NCBI RefSeq assembly: GCF_005281615.1
Contig: NZ_SZZM01000001.1
Location: 1,105,001-1,169,000 of the forward strand
From: Rhodoligotrophos defluvii
GTDB taxonomy: Bacteria; Pseudomonadota; Alphaproteobacteria; Rhizobiales; Im1
DNA length: 64,000 nt
Reading direction: 5' to 3'
The notes under the pieces were generated by a model, which saw nothing but the letters and a program-made list of their open reading frames with translations, was not told the DNA's origin and ran no database searches. Below are positions 24,329-33,613 of this stretch, piece after piece; within the stretch, counting starts at the first letter, position 1, and the number at the start of each line of letters is the position of its first letter. A program made the position numbers and the translations under genes.

Positions 24329-26101
24329 TCATTCGCCTCGCGAGAATGGTGGGTTGGCATAGCCTGCTGCCACATGGACATCGATCAGATATGGCTTTCC
24401 CGCCTGAACTTCCTCGAGCGCACGTTGAAGGGCCTGCTCGAGACGCGCGTGATCCCGGATAGGACCTTCCGCTGCCACGCCTTGCGCTCGCGCGAGTCCG
24501 GCGAGGTCAACTGGGGGCTCGTCGATGCGCTGGCCAATCCAGCGGTTCTCCACGGGTCGGCCCCGGCGCTTTGCAACCGCCTCCTGGTGAAGCTCGTCAT
24601 TGAAGTTGGAGCGGTTGTTCGAGATGATGAACAGGGCGGGGATCTCGTAGTGAGCCGCGCTCCACAATGCCGTGCAGCCCTGCAGAAAGTCGCCGTCTCC
24701 CAGGACCGACACCACGATCCGCCCAGCATCCTTGAGCGCCAGCGCCGCCCCTATGGTGATGCCTGGCCCTGCCGCCAGGCCCGCTCCACCGTCGTGGCCG
24801 AGATAATCGAGCGGCCCGCGGAAAGGATAAACATCGCCTGCCCAGCCGATCGTCACATGGGCCAAGGTTAGAGGCAGGCTGGCCCTGATCTTCGCAAGCG
24901 CAACCTCGATGTCGCGCGGCGCGATCTCCTCGCCCGGCTTGGCCGCATAGGTCGGTTCGGGCCTGGACTGCGATATTGGCATTGGCCGGGGTTTGACATC
25001 GCCTCGCGCCTCGATGGTCGTAACCAGCTGCGCCACAAATCGGTCCGCGTTGGCCATCACCGGCACGTCCACCGGGGGCAGACCGAAATAGTCCATGCTC
25101 CAGCCGCGATGGATGTGGCTGTCGAGCGAGACATGGGCGATCGTGGCGACGATCTCCTCGGTCTTGCGCGTCACCTGCAGCAGGAATCCGTTCAGGTCCA
25201 CCCAGTCGAGGCTGACGATCACATCGGCCTCCCGCACCAGGTCCTTGGCTTTGGGTGAAAGCCAGTTCAGCGGGGCGTGCGCATGCAGCGGATGTTCGGT
25301 AGGGAACACCGCCCGTTCCCGGATCGAGGTCATCACCCGGGCACCGGTCAGCTCAGCCAAGCGGACGCGCAGGTCCCATGCATCCTGCCGGCGCGACCCG
25401 CGGCCGAACAACAGCAGCGGCTTCTTCGCCCCGAGCAAAAGGTCGGCCACCCGGTCCACCACGGCGGCATCGGCGCTGGGTGGCTGGGATGGCGCATAGC
25501 GGTCGCGCGGCAAGGTGACCGGGCGTTCCAGTTTCTGCTCCTGCAGGCCGGCATCCAGGCAGATGTAGACGGGCGCGCGCGGCTCGGTATGCGTGAGCTG
25601 GGCGCCGCGGAGAAAAGCTTCGATGACGGCTTCGGGCGAGCGCGGCTCATCATCCCATTTCACATAATCGCGCAGCAGCGCACCCTGGTCCTTGGCCGTA
25701 TGGATCCAGTCGATCCATGGGCGCCGCAACTCTGGGGCAACCGGGCCGGTCGCACCCACCACCAGCATTGGCATGCGGTCGCAATAGGCATTGAACACGC
25801 CCATAAGTCCGTGCATCAGCCCGACATTGCTGTGCAATATGGCACCCATGGCCCGGTCCGTTGCCTTGGCATAGCCATGGGCGATCGACACGACATGGTC
25901 TTCATGCAAGCACAGCAGCATCTTCGGCTTTTCGTTGCCGAGATAATTGACCAGACTATCGTGGAACCCGCGATAGCTTGCACCGGGATTGAGCGCCACA
26001 TACTCGATGCCCAAATGGTGCAGCATTGCGGCAGCAATGTCGCTCCCCCATGCCAGCTCCGCCGGCTCGTTCGGTAACACGGGCGCTTCGTTCCGCTTCA
26101 T
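24329..26101 (-). CDS. ThDP-dependent enzyme of the acetolactate synthase / benzoylformate decarboxylase family
   Basis: 590 residues with the three expected domains: an N-terminal pyrimidine domain with catalytic Glu67 in LCLHEDHVVSIAHGYA, a central domain with LLLGAKKPLLLFGRGSRR, and a C-terminal pyrophosphate domain with the GDG...NN motif (GDGDFLQGCTALWSAAHYE ... ISNN). It joins or decarboxylates 2-oxoacids in the cytoplasm. It lies between the molybdenum hydroxylase genes and tctC on the same strand (gaps 120 and 69 bases). A benzoylformate-type decarboxylation followed by the divergent aldehyde dehydrogenase is an attractive but inferred sequence. Confidence 0.88.
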   Translation of the reverse strand: MKRNEAPVLPNEPAELAWGSDIAAAMLHHLGIEYVALNPGASYRGFHDSLVNYLGNEKPKMLLCLHEDHVVSIAHGYAKATDRAMGAILHSNVGLMHGLMGVFNAYCDRMPMLVVGATGPVAPELRRPWIDWIHTAKDQGALLRDYVKWDDEPRSPEAVIEAFLRGAQLTHTEPRAPVYICLDAGLQEQKLERPVTLPRDRYAPSQPPSADAAVVDRVADLLLGAKKPLLLFGRGSRRQDAWDLRVRLAELTGARVMTSIRERAVFPTEHPLHAHAPLNWLSPKAKDLVREADVIVSLDWVDLNGFLLQVTRKTEEIVATIAHVSLDSHIHRGWSMDYFGLPPVDVPVMANADRFVAQLVTTIEARGDVKPRPMPISQSRPEPTYAAKPGEEIAPRDIEVALAKIRASLPLTLAHVTIGWAGDVYPFRGPLDYLGHDGGAGLAAGPGITIGAALALKDAGRIVVSVLGDGDFLQGCTALWSAAHYEIPALFIISNNRSNFNDELHQEAVAKRRGRPVENRWIGQRIDEPPVDLAGLARAQGVAAEGPIRDHARLEQALQRALEEVQAGKPYLIDVHVAAGYANPPFSRGE

Positions 26102-26221
26102 CGATATCCTTCCCTATAGACGTGGCGGAGGCGATCTTGCGCCGCCTTGTTCACATTGGTCGATACCGCCGCAGTTCTTTTGCTGTTTTCTCCTACTGGC
26201 CTGAGTGGACGGGCTGGCTGT

Positions 26222-26728
26222 TCATGCTGTTTCGACTTCTCTTGGCTGGCTTTCGGCCCTCAGTTTGCGTGCTGCGCCCTGCACTGCCTCCATGATTTCC
26301 GGATACGCCCCGCAGCGGCACAGATTGCCCGACAAATAATCGCGGATCTGCTCCTCGCTGGGATCCGGGTGCTCCTCCAGCAGACGCTGCGTCATCATGA
26401 TGAAGCCGGGCGTGCAGAAGCCGCACTGGAACGCGCCCGCCTCGATGAAGGCCTCCTGGATCGGATGTAGCGCCTCGCCCGATGCCAGGCCCTCGACTGT
26501 GTCCACCCTGGCGCCGTCCACAAACAGTGCGAGATACAGGCAGCCCGACACCGTCTCCCCGTTCACGCGCACCGTGCAGCAGCCGCACAGGCCCTGCCCG
26601 CAGCTCTCGCGGGCGCCGAACAGAGCGAACTCGTTCTGCAGGAGCTCGATCACCGTGTGGTGCGGCGCGACCATGGCTGTGACCGGCCGTCCGTTGAGTG
26701 TGAAGCTGATGGTGCGGTGCTCGGCCAT
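26222..26728 (-). CDS. 2Fe-2S small subunit of the second molybdenum hydroxylase
   Basis: 168 residues. Ferredoxin domain cysteines in SCGQGLCGCCTVRVNG and the C-terminal cluster in CGFCTPGFIMMT and NLCRCGAYPEI. Start overlaps the stop of the large subunit by one base (TAATG). The C-terminal tail (EIMEAVQGAARKLRAES) is helical. The 120 bases downstream, before the ThDP enzyme start, hold no other feature I can name. Confidence 0.95.
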   Translation of the reverse strand: MAEHRTISFTLNGRPVTAMVAPHHTVIELLQNEFALFGARESCGQGLCGCCTVRVNGETVSGCLYLALFVDGARVDTVEGLASGEALHPIQEAFIEAGAFQCGFCTPGFIMMTQRLLEEHPDPSEEQIRDYLSGNLCRCGAYPEIMEAVQGAARKLRAESQPREVETA

Positions 26729-29022
26729 TACTCGTCCTCGAGCGGATTGTTCTGTGCGGCACGCATGGCCCGGTAAACGGCTTCCGGCGTGATTGGCAGC
26801 GATGTGACGCGCACGCCTACCGCATCCTCGATGGCGTTGGCGACGGCGGGCGATAGGCCAAACGTCGCCGACTCGCCCACGCCCTTGGCGCCGAACGGGC
26901 CGGTGCGCTGCTCGGCGGCCACCGCCTCGTTCTCGATCACCGCCGGGACATCGTGGAAGGACGGGATCTTGTAATCCGCCAGAGTCGGATTGGTGAGCTG
27001 TCCCGCAACGAACTCCATGCGCTCCGACAGGGTAAAGCCGAGCTGCATGATTGCGGCGCCCGACAACTGGGTCTCGACGATTCGCGGATTGAGGGGCTTG
27101 CCGAGATCCGCCACGTTGACCATGCGCGTGACCTTGACGTGCCCGGTCTCGGTGTCCACCTCGACCTCGACGCCGGTCGCGCCGATCATCCAGAACGGCG
27201 TCACGTTCTCCGACAAGCCGGTGTCGTGGTCTGGCGATTGGTAGGGCGGAATGAAGCTGCCAACCCCGATGACATTGCCGGCCTGCATCCCGTATTTCTT
27301 CCTGAACAGCGCCGGGATCGGCAGATTGGTCTGCTCGGGCTCGCCCACCTCCCGTGCAAGCGCTGCGAGCTTCGCCTTGGCATCCTCGGCGGCGAGCCGC
27401 ACCGCATTGCCCATGTGGAAGGTCGAGCGCGAGCCGAGCGTCGCCATGTCGTACGGCGTCACATCCGTATCCGGGCGCACCACGCGCACGCTTTCCGCCG
27501 GGATGTTCAGAACCTCGCCGACGATCTGCGCCATGGCCGTGTCCGAGCCCTGCCCCATATCGACTGTGCTGGAATAGAGCGTGCAGCTGCCGTCTGCCGA
27601 CACATTGACGATGGCCATCGAGGTGGTAGGGACAACGCTCGCCTTGAAGCCGATGGCAAGGCCGCGCCCGCGCCGGATCCGCCCCGTGCCGCGGTCGAAC
27701 GGCGCGCTCCAGTTCAGGCGCGCGGCCGTGCGCTCCAACACCTCCTCGATCGCCGCATCCACCATGATCGTGCCGGTGGCCTGCGGCCGGCCGTTGCGCA
27801 GGATGTTCTTGCGGCGGATCTCCAGCGGGTCGATGCCGAGCGCGCGGGCGATGAGATCCGTATGGCTCTCATACGCCCAGACCAGCTGCGGAATGCCGAA
27901 GCCGCGCAGTGCCCCGGCCGGCGGCCGGTTGGTGTAGACCGCCGCCGATTCGAGGTAGACATTGTCGATGTCGTAAGGCCCGGCCGCGGTGAAGCCCGAC
28001 TTCTGCGTCACCCGCGGGCCGATATCGGCATAGGCTCCACCGTTCCACCACACGTCGCACCGGCGCGCGATGATACGGCCATCCTTGGTGACGCCGCTCT
28101 TGATCCGGAAGGTCGTCGGGTGCTTGGTGATCGTGTAGAATTGCTCTTCCATGGTGAGCGCCACGCGCACCGGCGCATGGACGAGAAGAGCAAGGGCGGC
28201 CGCAAGGGCCTCGAGCTTTATATAGAGCTTTGCACCGAAACCTCCGCCCAGATGTCCGGTCTTCACGCGCACGCGATTCTCGGGCCAGCCGAGCAGCCGG
28301 GCGATCTCGATGCGCACGAAGGACGGGCTCTGCGAAGCCGTATAGATCGTGAGGCCCGCCCCGCTTGGCTCGGCCAGCGAGATCATCGGCTCGAACGGCG
28401 TGTGCATCACCTGCTGGGTGGTGAATTCGTGCTCGAACACATGATCGGCCTCCACGAAGGCCTGGTCCACGTCGCCGCGCACCAGCTTATAGTCCAGCGC
28501 CACATTGGTGTTGCGCACGCCAGCGAGATGCTTGAGGTCCGGGAAGGTCCCGGCGGGCTTCAGCTCCTCATGCACATAGATGTCGGACCTTGCCGCCTCG
28601 ACCTCGTCATAGACCGCCGGCAGCTCCTCGTAATCCACCGTGACCAGCCTGGCCGCCTCCTCGGCCACGTGAGGGTCGCGCGCCAGCACCACGGCAACCG
28701 GCTCGCCCGCATAGCGCACCTTGTCGATCGCCAGGATCGGCTGATCGTGAAAAGCCGGCCCGTAATAGGGATGCGGGATCAGTTTGCGGATCTCCTCGGC
28801 CGTGACCACCGCGTGCACGCCCGGCACATTCGCCGCCGCGCTCGCGTCGATGCTCTTGATGCGGCCGTGGGGCACTGTGCTGCGCACGATCTTGGCGTGC
28901 AGCATGCCAGGCAGGCGCAGATTGTGGGTATATTCCGCCCGTCCGGTCACCTTCGCCCAGGACTCCAGCCGGTGGACCGAACGCCCGACCTGGCCCTGCG
29001 GCATAAGCTTGGCTGTGGTCAT
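26728..29022 (-). CDS. Molybdenum-binding large subunit of the second hydroxylase (xanthine dehydrogenase / 4-hydroxybenzoyl-CoA reductase-like)
   Basis: 764 residues: N-terminal hammerhead domain (about 20-130) then Mo-cofactor domains. The substrate loop reads ALRGFGIPQ, close to the FRGFG loop of xanthine dehydrogenase and 4-hydroxybenzoyl-CoA reductase and different from the LRGAGRPQ of the first hydroxylase. GHLGGGFGAKLY binds the cofactor and the catalytic Glu lies in GAKGVGESATFG. Either hydroxylation of an N-heterocycle/aldehyde or reductive dehydroxylation of an aromatic CoA ester is possible. Forms a trimer-of-subunits with the flanking FAD and 2Fe-2S genes. Confidence 0.93.
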   Translation of the reverse strand: MTTAKLMPQGQVGRSVHRLESWAKVTGRAEYTHNLRLPGMLHAKIVRSTVPHGRIKSIDASAAANVPGVHAVVTAEEIRKLIPHPYYGPAFHDQPILAIDKVRYAGEPVAVVLARDPHVAEEAARLVTVDYEELPAVYDEVEAARSDIYVHEELKPAGTFPDLKHLAGVRNTNVALDYKLVRGDVDQAFVEADHVFEHEFTTQQVMHTPFEPMISLAEPSGAGLTIYTASQSPSFVRIEIARLLGWPENRVRVKTGHLGGGFGAKLYIKLEALAAALALLVHAPVRVALTMEEQFYTITKHPTTFRIKSGVTKDGRIIARRCDVWWNGGAYADIGPRVTQKSGFTAAGPYDIDNVYLESAAVYTNRPPAGALRGFGIPQLVWAYESHTDLIARALGIDPLEIRRKNILRNGRPQATGTIMVDAAIEEVLERTAARLNWSAPFDRGTGRIRRGRGLAIGFKASVVPTTSMAIVNVSADGSCTLYSSTVDMGQGSDTAMAQIVGEVLNIPAESVRVVRPDTDVTPYDMATLGSRSTFHMGNAVRLAAEDAKAKLAALAREVGEPEQTNLPIPALFRKKYGMQAGNVIGVGSFIPPYQSPDHDTGLSENVTPFWMIGATGVEVEVDTETGHVKVTRMVNVADLGKPLNPRIVETQLSGAAIMQLGFTLSERMEFVAGQLTNPTLADYKIPSFHDVPAVIENEAVAAEQRTGPFGAKGVGESATFGLSPAVANAIEDAVGVRVTSLPITPEAVYRAMRAAQNNPLEDE

Positions 29023-29900
29023 TGCACGGCTGCTCCGGTATCGGTGTTGTCTAGCGCCTTGGCGAGGGCGCGCGCCACGTTCACGCGGATGAGCTGCTTC
29101 TTGTAGGCGGCAGAGCCCCGCACGTCGGACACGACGTCGGCCTGCTTTGCGGCCGCCTCCCCGGCTGCGCGAAAAGCCTCATCGCCGATGGGGGCTCCAT
29201 TGAGCACCGTTTCCGCATCAGCCATGCGCGTCGGCGTCACGGTCGCCGCGCTGACCACGATGCGGGGATCACGAATGGTGTTGCCGGCCGCATCGAAAGA
29301 CACGGCGATGCCGACCGCCGGCCAGTCATGCGCCGAACGGGTCGTGCATTTGATGTAGGCGCAACGGCGGCCGTCCTGCCCGGGAACCAGCAAACCGCTG
29401 ATCAGCTCGCCAGGCGCAAGCGACGTCTCGTAATAGCCCACGAGCAGCTCGCCAATGGGAATCGTCCGCTCGCCCGCCCGGCTCGTCGCCACCACCTGGG
29501 CATCGAGCGCCATCAGCACGGGTGGCAGGTCCATATGGGGGTCCGCATGGGCGAGATTTCCTCCAATTGTCGCCACGTTCCGTACCCGGACATTGGAAAC
29601 CACGCGCAGCGTATCCGCCAGAACGGGAAAGGCTCTGCGCACTTCAGCCGACCGCTCCAGACCGCCGAGGCGGACCAAGGCGCCGGCCTTCATCTCGCCG
29701 CCCGGACCAAAGCTGATGGAGGAGTAGCGCGGCTCGATCTTCCGCAAGCTCACGAGTTTCGAGGGTTGAAAGAACCCCGCCTTCATCATCAGCATGAGGG
29801 CGGTGCCCCCGGCAATCGGCCGCGAGCTCGGATCATCAGGATCAAGCAGGCTCATGGCCTCCGCGAGCGTGCTCGGCTCGGCAAGCGCGAAGGGTGTCAC
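29019..29900 (-). CDS. FAD-binding subunit of the second molybdenum hydroxylase
   Basis: 293 residues from a GTG at 29900, which overlaps the hydrolase stop (GTGA) and follows GGGAGGCGG; the longer open frame to 30119 is an antisense-like extension of the wrong composition. FAD loops SRPIAGGTALMLMMKAGF (about 24-41) and TIGGNLAHADPHMDLPP (about 106-122) are clear. Stop overlaps the large subunit start by 4 bases. Confidence 0.94.
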   Translation of the reverse strand: MTPFALAEPSTLAEAMSLLDPDDPSSRPIAGGTALMLMMKAGFFQPSKLVSLRKIEPRYSSISFGPGGEMKAGALVRLGGLERSAEVRRAFPVLADTLRVVSNVRVRNVATIGGNLAHADPHMDLPPVLMALDAQVVATSRAGERTIPIGELLVGYYETSLAPGELISGLLVPGQDGRRCAYIKCTTRSAHDWPAVGIAVSFDAAGNTIRDPRIVVSAATVTPTRMADAETVLNGAPIGDEAFRAAGEAAAKQADVVSDVRGSAAYKKQLIRVNVARALAKALDNTDTGAAVQ

Positions 29901-30730
29901 TGATCCGCCTCCCGAAGCAGCTGCTGGAGCTCGCCGGCGATCGCGTCGGGAACCTCGAGGGGGGTGAAGTGGCGCGCGCCGGGAATGACATGGAGCTGAG
30001 CATGCGGGATCTGAGCCTTCATGGCCTCCGCCATGGCGATCGGCGTCGCGTAGTCCTCTTCGCCCACCACGATGCGCACCGGCATATCGAGACCGGCAAG
30101 GGCTGCCCGCTTGTCGCAAGCGCCGAGCATATGGCAGGTGCGGGCGTAGGCTTTGACATCGTTCGCCAGAAACACATCGAGCGCCCGCTGAACCACATCC
30201 GGGTTCGTCTCCCGGAAACGGTCCCCGAACCAGCGGGTCTTCTGAAACTCGACCAGCGCCCCCATGCCCTCATCCAGCGCCTTTTGGGCCCGGCCCGCCC
30301 ATTGCTTGGGCGCGTCCTCGCCGTAATAGGCCGTCGTATCGAGCAGGCCCAAGCCATCGACGCGCTTGGGGTAAGCCGCCGCAAAGGCGAGCGCGACGCA
30401 ACCGCCCATCGAAGCGCCGGCCACCACCGCGCTGTTCCAGCCGACCGTATCCATGAGATCGGCGAGATCGTCGGCAAACAGCTCGACCGTGTAAGGCATG
30501 TCCGGCTTGGCCGATGCGCCATGGCCGCGGCAGTCATAGGCCAGCACATGGGCCGAGGGGGTCAGTCGCTCTGCGACCTTGTCCCAGAAGCCGCGGTCCA
30601 TGGCCAACGAGTGCACCAGCACGATGCGCCCCGGCCCAGCACCCTCGTGCAGCGTATACCCGATACGGTGCCCATCGCGGGTTACAGCATCTCCCGCCCG
30701 AGACTTGGATGTCGTAGAGTTTACGAGCAT
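29897..30730 (-). CDS. Alpha/beta hydrolase (3-oxoadipate enol-lactonase-like)
   Basis: 277 residues from the ATG at 30730 (GGGAAGA before it). Oxyanion segment VLVHSLAMD (HS in place of HG), nucleophile in AGASMGGCVAL, acid in VGEEDYATP and histidine in PGARHFTPLE give a full catalytic triad. DCRGHGAS and WFGDRFRE resemble PcaD-type lactonases. First gene of the ten-gene leftward series; it may hydrolyse a lactone or ester to open the pathway. Confidence 0.85.
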   Translation of the reverse strand: MLVNSTTSKSRAGDAVTRDGHRIGYTLHEGAGPGRIVLVHSLAMDRGFWDKVAERLTPSAHVLAYDCRGHGASAKPDMPYTVELFADDLADLMDTVGWNSAVVAGASMGGCVALAFAAAYPKRVDGLGLLDTTAYYGEDAPKQWAGRAQKALDEGMGALVEFQKTRWFGDRFRETNPDVVQRALDVFLANDVKAYARTCHMLGACDKRAALAGLDMPVRIVVGEEDYATPIAMAEAMKAQIPHAQLHVIPGARHFTPLEVPDAIAGELQQLLREADQ

Positions 30731-30853
30731 TCTTCCCTGCTTGCGCCTATTCTTTTGGGAGCGGCCGGGCAAATCTGCCCGTCTGCGCTAGAGGCGACTG
30801 CCGCTGGCTCGCTTCCAGTTATAGCGACCAGCCATCCGCCCGGCCAAAGTACG

Positions 30854-30878
30854 CTTTCTCATGCCAAGCATGAGAAAG
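30854..30878. promoter_or_regulatory. Perfect 25-base inverted repeat in a divergent promoter
   Basis: CTTTCTCATGC-CAA-GCATGAGAAAG, 11-base arms with no mismatch, about midway between the hydrolase (minus) and aldehyde dehydrogenase (plus) starts. No T-tract follows, so an operator is more likely than a terminator. A related shorter dyad lies at 30945-30956. Confidence 0.65.
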
Positions 30879-30944
30879 ATTCATCCGGACGGCTCACGCG
30901 CCAGCTTGCAATTGGCGGATATTCGGGGCTGCATGATGTTCTTT

Positions 30945-30956
30945 CATGCTTGCATG
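30945..30956. promoter_or_regulatory. Second CATGC/GCATG dyad in the same promoter
   Basis: CATGC-TT-GCATG shares its core with the larger repeat at 30854-30878 (CATGC-CAA-GCATG) and is flanked by CTTTC on the left as well. It lies about 75 bases before the aldehyde dehydrogenase start. Two copies of one dyad suggest cooperative binding of one regulator. The rest of the 301-base gap (30731-31031) shows no gene. Confidence 0.5.
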
Positions 30957-31031
30957 CAAAAGCCTCACTTGCATTGAGGTGCGCTGTGCCAAGTACTAAG
31001 ACGTGCCGCTAAAGCCCAGGAGGAGCCGCAA

Positions 31032-32522
31032 ATGGATCAGAAAGTCTCCGAGAGCCATACGCTCCAGCACTACGACCTCTATATTGACGGGCGCGACGTG
31101 CCTTGCGACCGCACGATGGAGTCGCTCAATCCCTACAATGGCCAGCCCTGGGCCGTGGTGCCGGATGCCCGCGAGGAGCACATGGATGCTGCCGTGGCCG
31201 CCGCCCGCCGCGCTTTCGACGAAGGCCCCTGGGGCAGGATGACGGCGACCCAGCGCGGCGCGCTCATGCGCAAGCTTGCGGATATTATCGCACGGGATGC
31301 CGAGGAACTCGCCCAGATCGAATGCCGTGACAATGGCAAGCTCTATCGGGAGATGCTCGGCCAGTGGCGTTACATCCCGGAATACTTCTACTATTTCGCC
31401 GGAATGGCCGACAAGCTGCAAGGCGACGTGGTGCCCTCGGACCGCACCAACTTCTTCATCTATACCCGGCGCGAGCCGGTCGGCGTGGTCGGCGCAATCA
31501 CGCCATGGAATTCGCCCGGCCTGCTGCTCACCTTCAAGCTGGCACCGGGGCTGGCGGCAGGCTGCACCTTCGTGGTCAAGCCGTCGGAGCACACGCCCGT
31601 CTCCACGCTCGAGCTCGGCAAGCGCTTCAAGGAAGCCGGCTTTCCCGACGGCGTCTACAACGTAGTGACCGGGCAGGGCGCGCTGGGCGCGGCACTCGTG
31701 CGGCACCCAGGCATTGACAAGATCGCCTTTACCGGCGCGACCGACACCGGCAAGAAGATCGCCGCCTCGGCAGCCTCAAACCTCACCCGCGTTTCGCTCG
31801 AGCTGGGTGGCAAGTCCCCCAATATCGTGTTCGACGACGCAGATCTCGACGTGGCTGCCAATGGCGCAATCGCCGGCATTTTCGGCGCGACGGGGCAGAC
31901 CTGCATGGCAGGTTCCCGCCTGCTGGTGCAGGAGAGCGTTCACGACGCTCTGTTGGACCGCATCGTCGAGCGCACCAAGCAGATCCGCCTCGGCAACCCG
32001 ATGGATGCCGAAACGGAAATGGGTCCCGTCGCCAACGAGCCGCAGTTCCGGAAGGTGCTCGACTATATCGAGATCGCCCGGTCCGAGGGCGGCACCCTCT
32101 GCTACGGTGGCCAGCGCGACCCCGACCTGGGCGGCTTCTTCGTGCAGCCGACCATCCTGTCGAACATCACCAACGACATGCGCATCGCGCGTGAAGAGGT
32201 GTTCGGCCCGGTGCTCAGCGTCATCAAGTTCCGCGACGAAGAGGAGGCCGTCCGCATTGCGAATGACACCCGCTTCGGGCTCGCCGCCGCGGTCTGGACC
32301 AAGAACATCCACCGCGCCCACCGGGTCGCTCATCGCCTGAGAGCGGGCACGGTCTGGATCAATGCGTATCGTGTCGTCTCCTTCCTCACGCCCTTCGGCG
32401 GTTACAAGGAAAGCGGTCTCGGCCGCGAGAACGGCGCCGATGCCATACGCGAATATACCGAGACGAAGTCGGTTTATGTGGAGCTCACCGGCGAGCCGCG
32501 CGATCCCTTTAAGCTGGGCTGA
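31032..32522 (+). CDS. NAD(P)+-dependent aldehyde dehydrogenase
   Basis: 496 residues, normal length. Catalytic Cys291 in GQTCMAGSR and general-base Glu257 in LELGGKSPN; the cofactor segment GAITPWNSPGLLL and the C-terminal TPFGGYKESGLGRENG are also typical. AGGAGGAG lies 8 bases before the ATG. Divergent from the molybdenum hydroxylase/tct operon, it would oxidise an aldehyde, perhaps from the ThDP decarboxylase, to an acid. Confidence 0.93.
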   Translation: MDQKVSESHTLQHYDLYIDGRDVPCDRTMESLNPYNGQPWAVVPDAREEHMDAAVAAARRAFDEGPWGRMTATQRGALMRKLADIIARDAEELAQIECRDNGKLYREMLGQWRYIPEYFYYFAGMADKLQGDVVPSDRTNFFIYTRREPVGVVGAITPWNSPGLLLTFKLAPGLAAGCTFVVKPSEHTPVSTLELGKRFKEAGFPDGVYNVVTGQGALGAALVRHPGIDKIAFTGATDTGKKIAASAASNLTRVSLELGGKSPNIVFDDADLDVAANGAIAGIFGATGQTCMAGSRLLVQESVHDALLDRIVERTKQIRLGNPMDAETEMGPVANEPQFRKVLDYIEIARSEGGTLCYGGQRDPDLGGFFVQPTILSNITNDMRIAREEVFGPVLSVIKFRDEEEAVRIANDTRFGLAAAVWTKNIHRAHRVAHRLRAGTVWINAYRVVSFLTPFGGYKESGLGRENGADAIREYTETKSVYVELTGEPRDPFKLG

Positions 32523-32644
32523 GCCGCCGGGCGCTGCCTGTCGGACAAGCCAGGTCTGCTCACGATCTGGAACCGTGTGCCGAATGGCGGGATGCTGTAT
32601 AAAGATCACTGGAGGGGCTTGAGACAGCAGAGGTGGTCTGAGGA

Positions 32645-33613
32645 TTGCGCAGGCATTTACCGTCCATGAAGGCGCTGCAGGCCTTCGAGGCCGCCGCACG
32701 CCACTTGAGCTTCACGCGGGCGGCGGTCGAGCTCAATCTGACGCAGACCGCCATCAGCCATCAGATCCGCAACCTCGAAGAGACGTTAGGGGTGAAGCTG
32801 TTTGCCCGCGGCACCGGCAAGCTCCACCTCACGCAGGCCGGCGAGAGCTACGCCGCAGCCGTGCGGCTGGTGATCTCGGAGATTTCGCTGGCCACCGACC
32901 GCGCAAGCTACGAACAGCGCGATGATACCCTCACCATCGCCTGTCTCGGCACATTCCAGATCAAGAGCCTGCTGCCGAACATCGAGGATTTCAGAACGCG
33001 CTATCCTGATCTCAAGCTCCGCTTCAAGACGCTGGTGCCAAACGCGCCGCCCACCCGGCCGGATTACGACGTGGCCATTCAGTATGGGGTCGGCGACTGG
33101 GCCGGCGCGATCGCCTATAAGCTCGGTGACGAGGAGGTATTCCCCGTCTGCAGCCCTGCCCTCCTGGAACGCGGTCCGCCGCTGCGGGAACCTGCCGACC
33201 TGCAATACCACGTCGTGGTCCGCACGGGATCACCGCTCCTCGTCCGTGATGACTGGCCGTTCTGGCTCGAGCAGGCCGGCGTTCCCGATCTTCGCTTTGC
33301 CGGCGAGATCAGCTGCGACCTGCTCTATCCCGCGTTTCACGCCGCCCTTGAAGGCTTGGGCGTCGTCATGGGCCGCTCCGCCGTGGTCCGCCATGACATG
33401 GATCAGGGGCGGCTGATCGAACCGTTCGACATCAGGGTGACCTCGCCATCGGCCTATTACCTGCTCATTCCCCACGGCCGGGAAGGCCTGCCGAAGGTCG
33501 TGGCTTTCCGCGCCTGGGCTCTCGAATGGCTGGTGCGGAGAGTGACGGCACCCAGCAGGGCGACGCGGTCACCAGTGGCGGCTCACCGCGCGAGGCGCAT
33601 TGCCCCCGCCTAG
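32645..33613 (+). CDS. LysR-family regulator, GcvA-like
   Basis: 322 residues from a TTG start (GAGGTGG about 10 bases upstream); an ATG at 32666 is an alternative. The head MRRHLPSMKALQAFEAAARHLSFTRAA-ELNLTQTAISHQI is the GcvA-branch signature. It follows the aldehyde dehydrogenase on the same strand and may control the divergent promoter at 30.7-31.0 kb. Its stop codon TAG (33611-33613) is the first three bases of a dispersed repeat. Confidence 0.9.
   Translation: MRRHLPSMKALQAFEAAARHLSFTRAAVELNLTQTAISHQIRNLEETLGVKLFARGTGKLHLTQAGESYAAAVRLVISEISLATDRASYEQRDDTLTIACLGTFQIKSLLPNIEDFRTRYPDLKLRFKTLVPNAPPTRPDYDVAIQYGVGDWAGAIAYKLGDEEVFPVCSPALLERGPPLREPADLQYHVVVRTGSPLLVRDDWPFWLEQAGVPDLRFAGEISCDLLYPAFHAALEGLGVVMGRSAVVRHDMDQGRLIEPFDIRVTSPSAYYLLIPHGREGLPKVVAFRAWALEWLVRRVTAPSRATRSPVAAHRARRIAPA

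Noticed and set aside
30854-30878. Rho-independent terminator
   Set aside because: The inverted repeat is perfect but has no T-tract on either side and lies between divergent starts, where no transcript ends; operator is a better reading.
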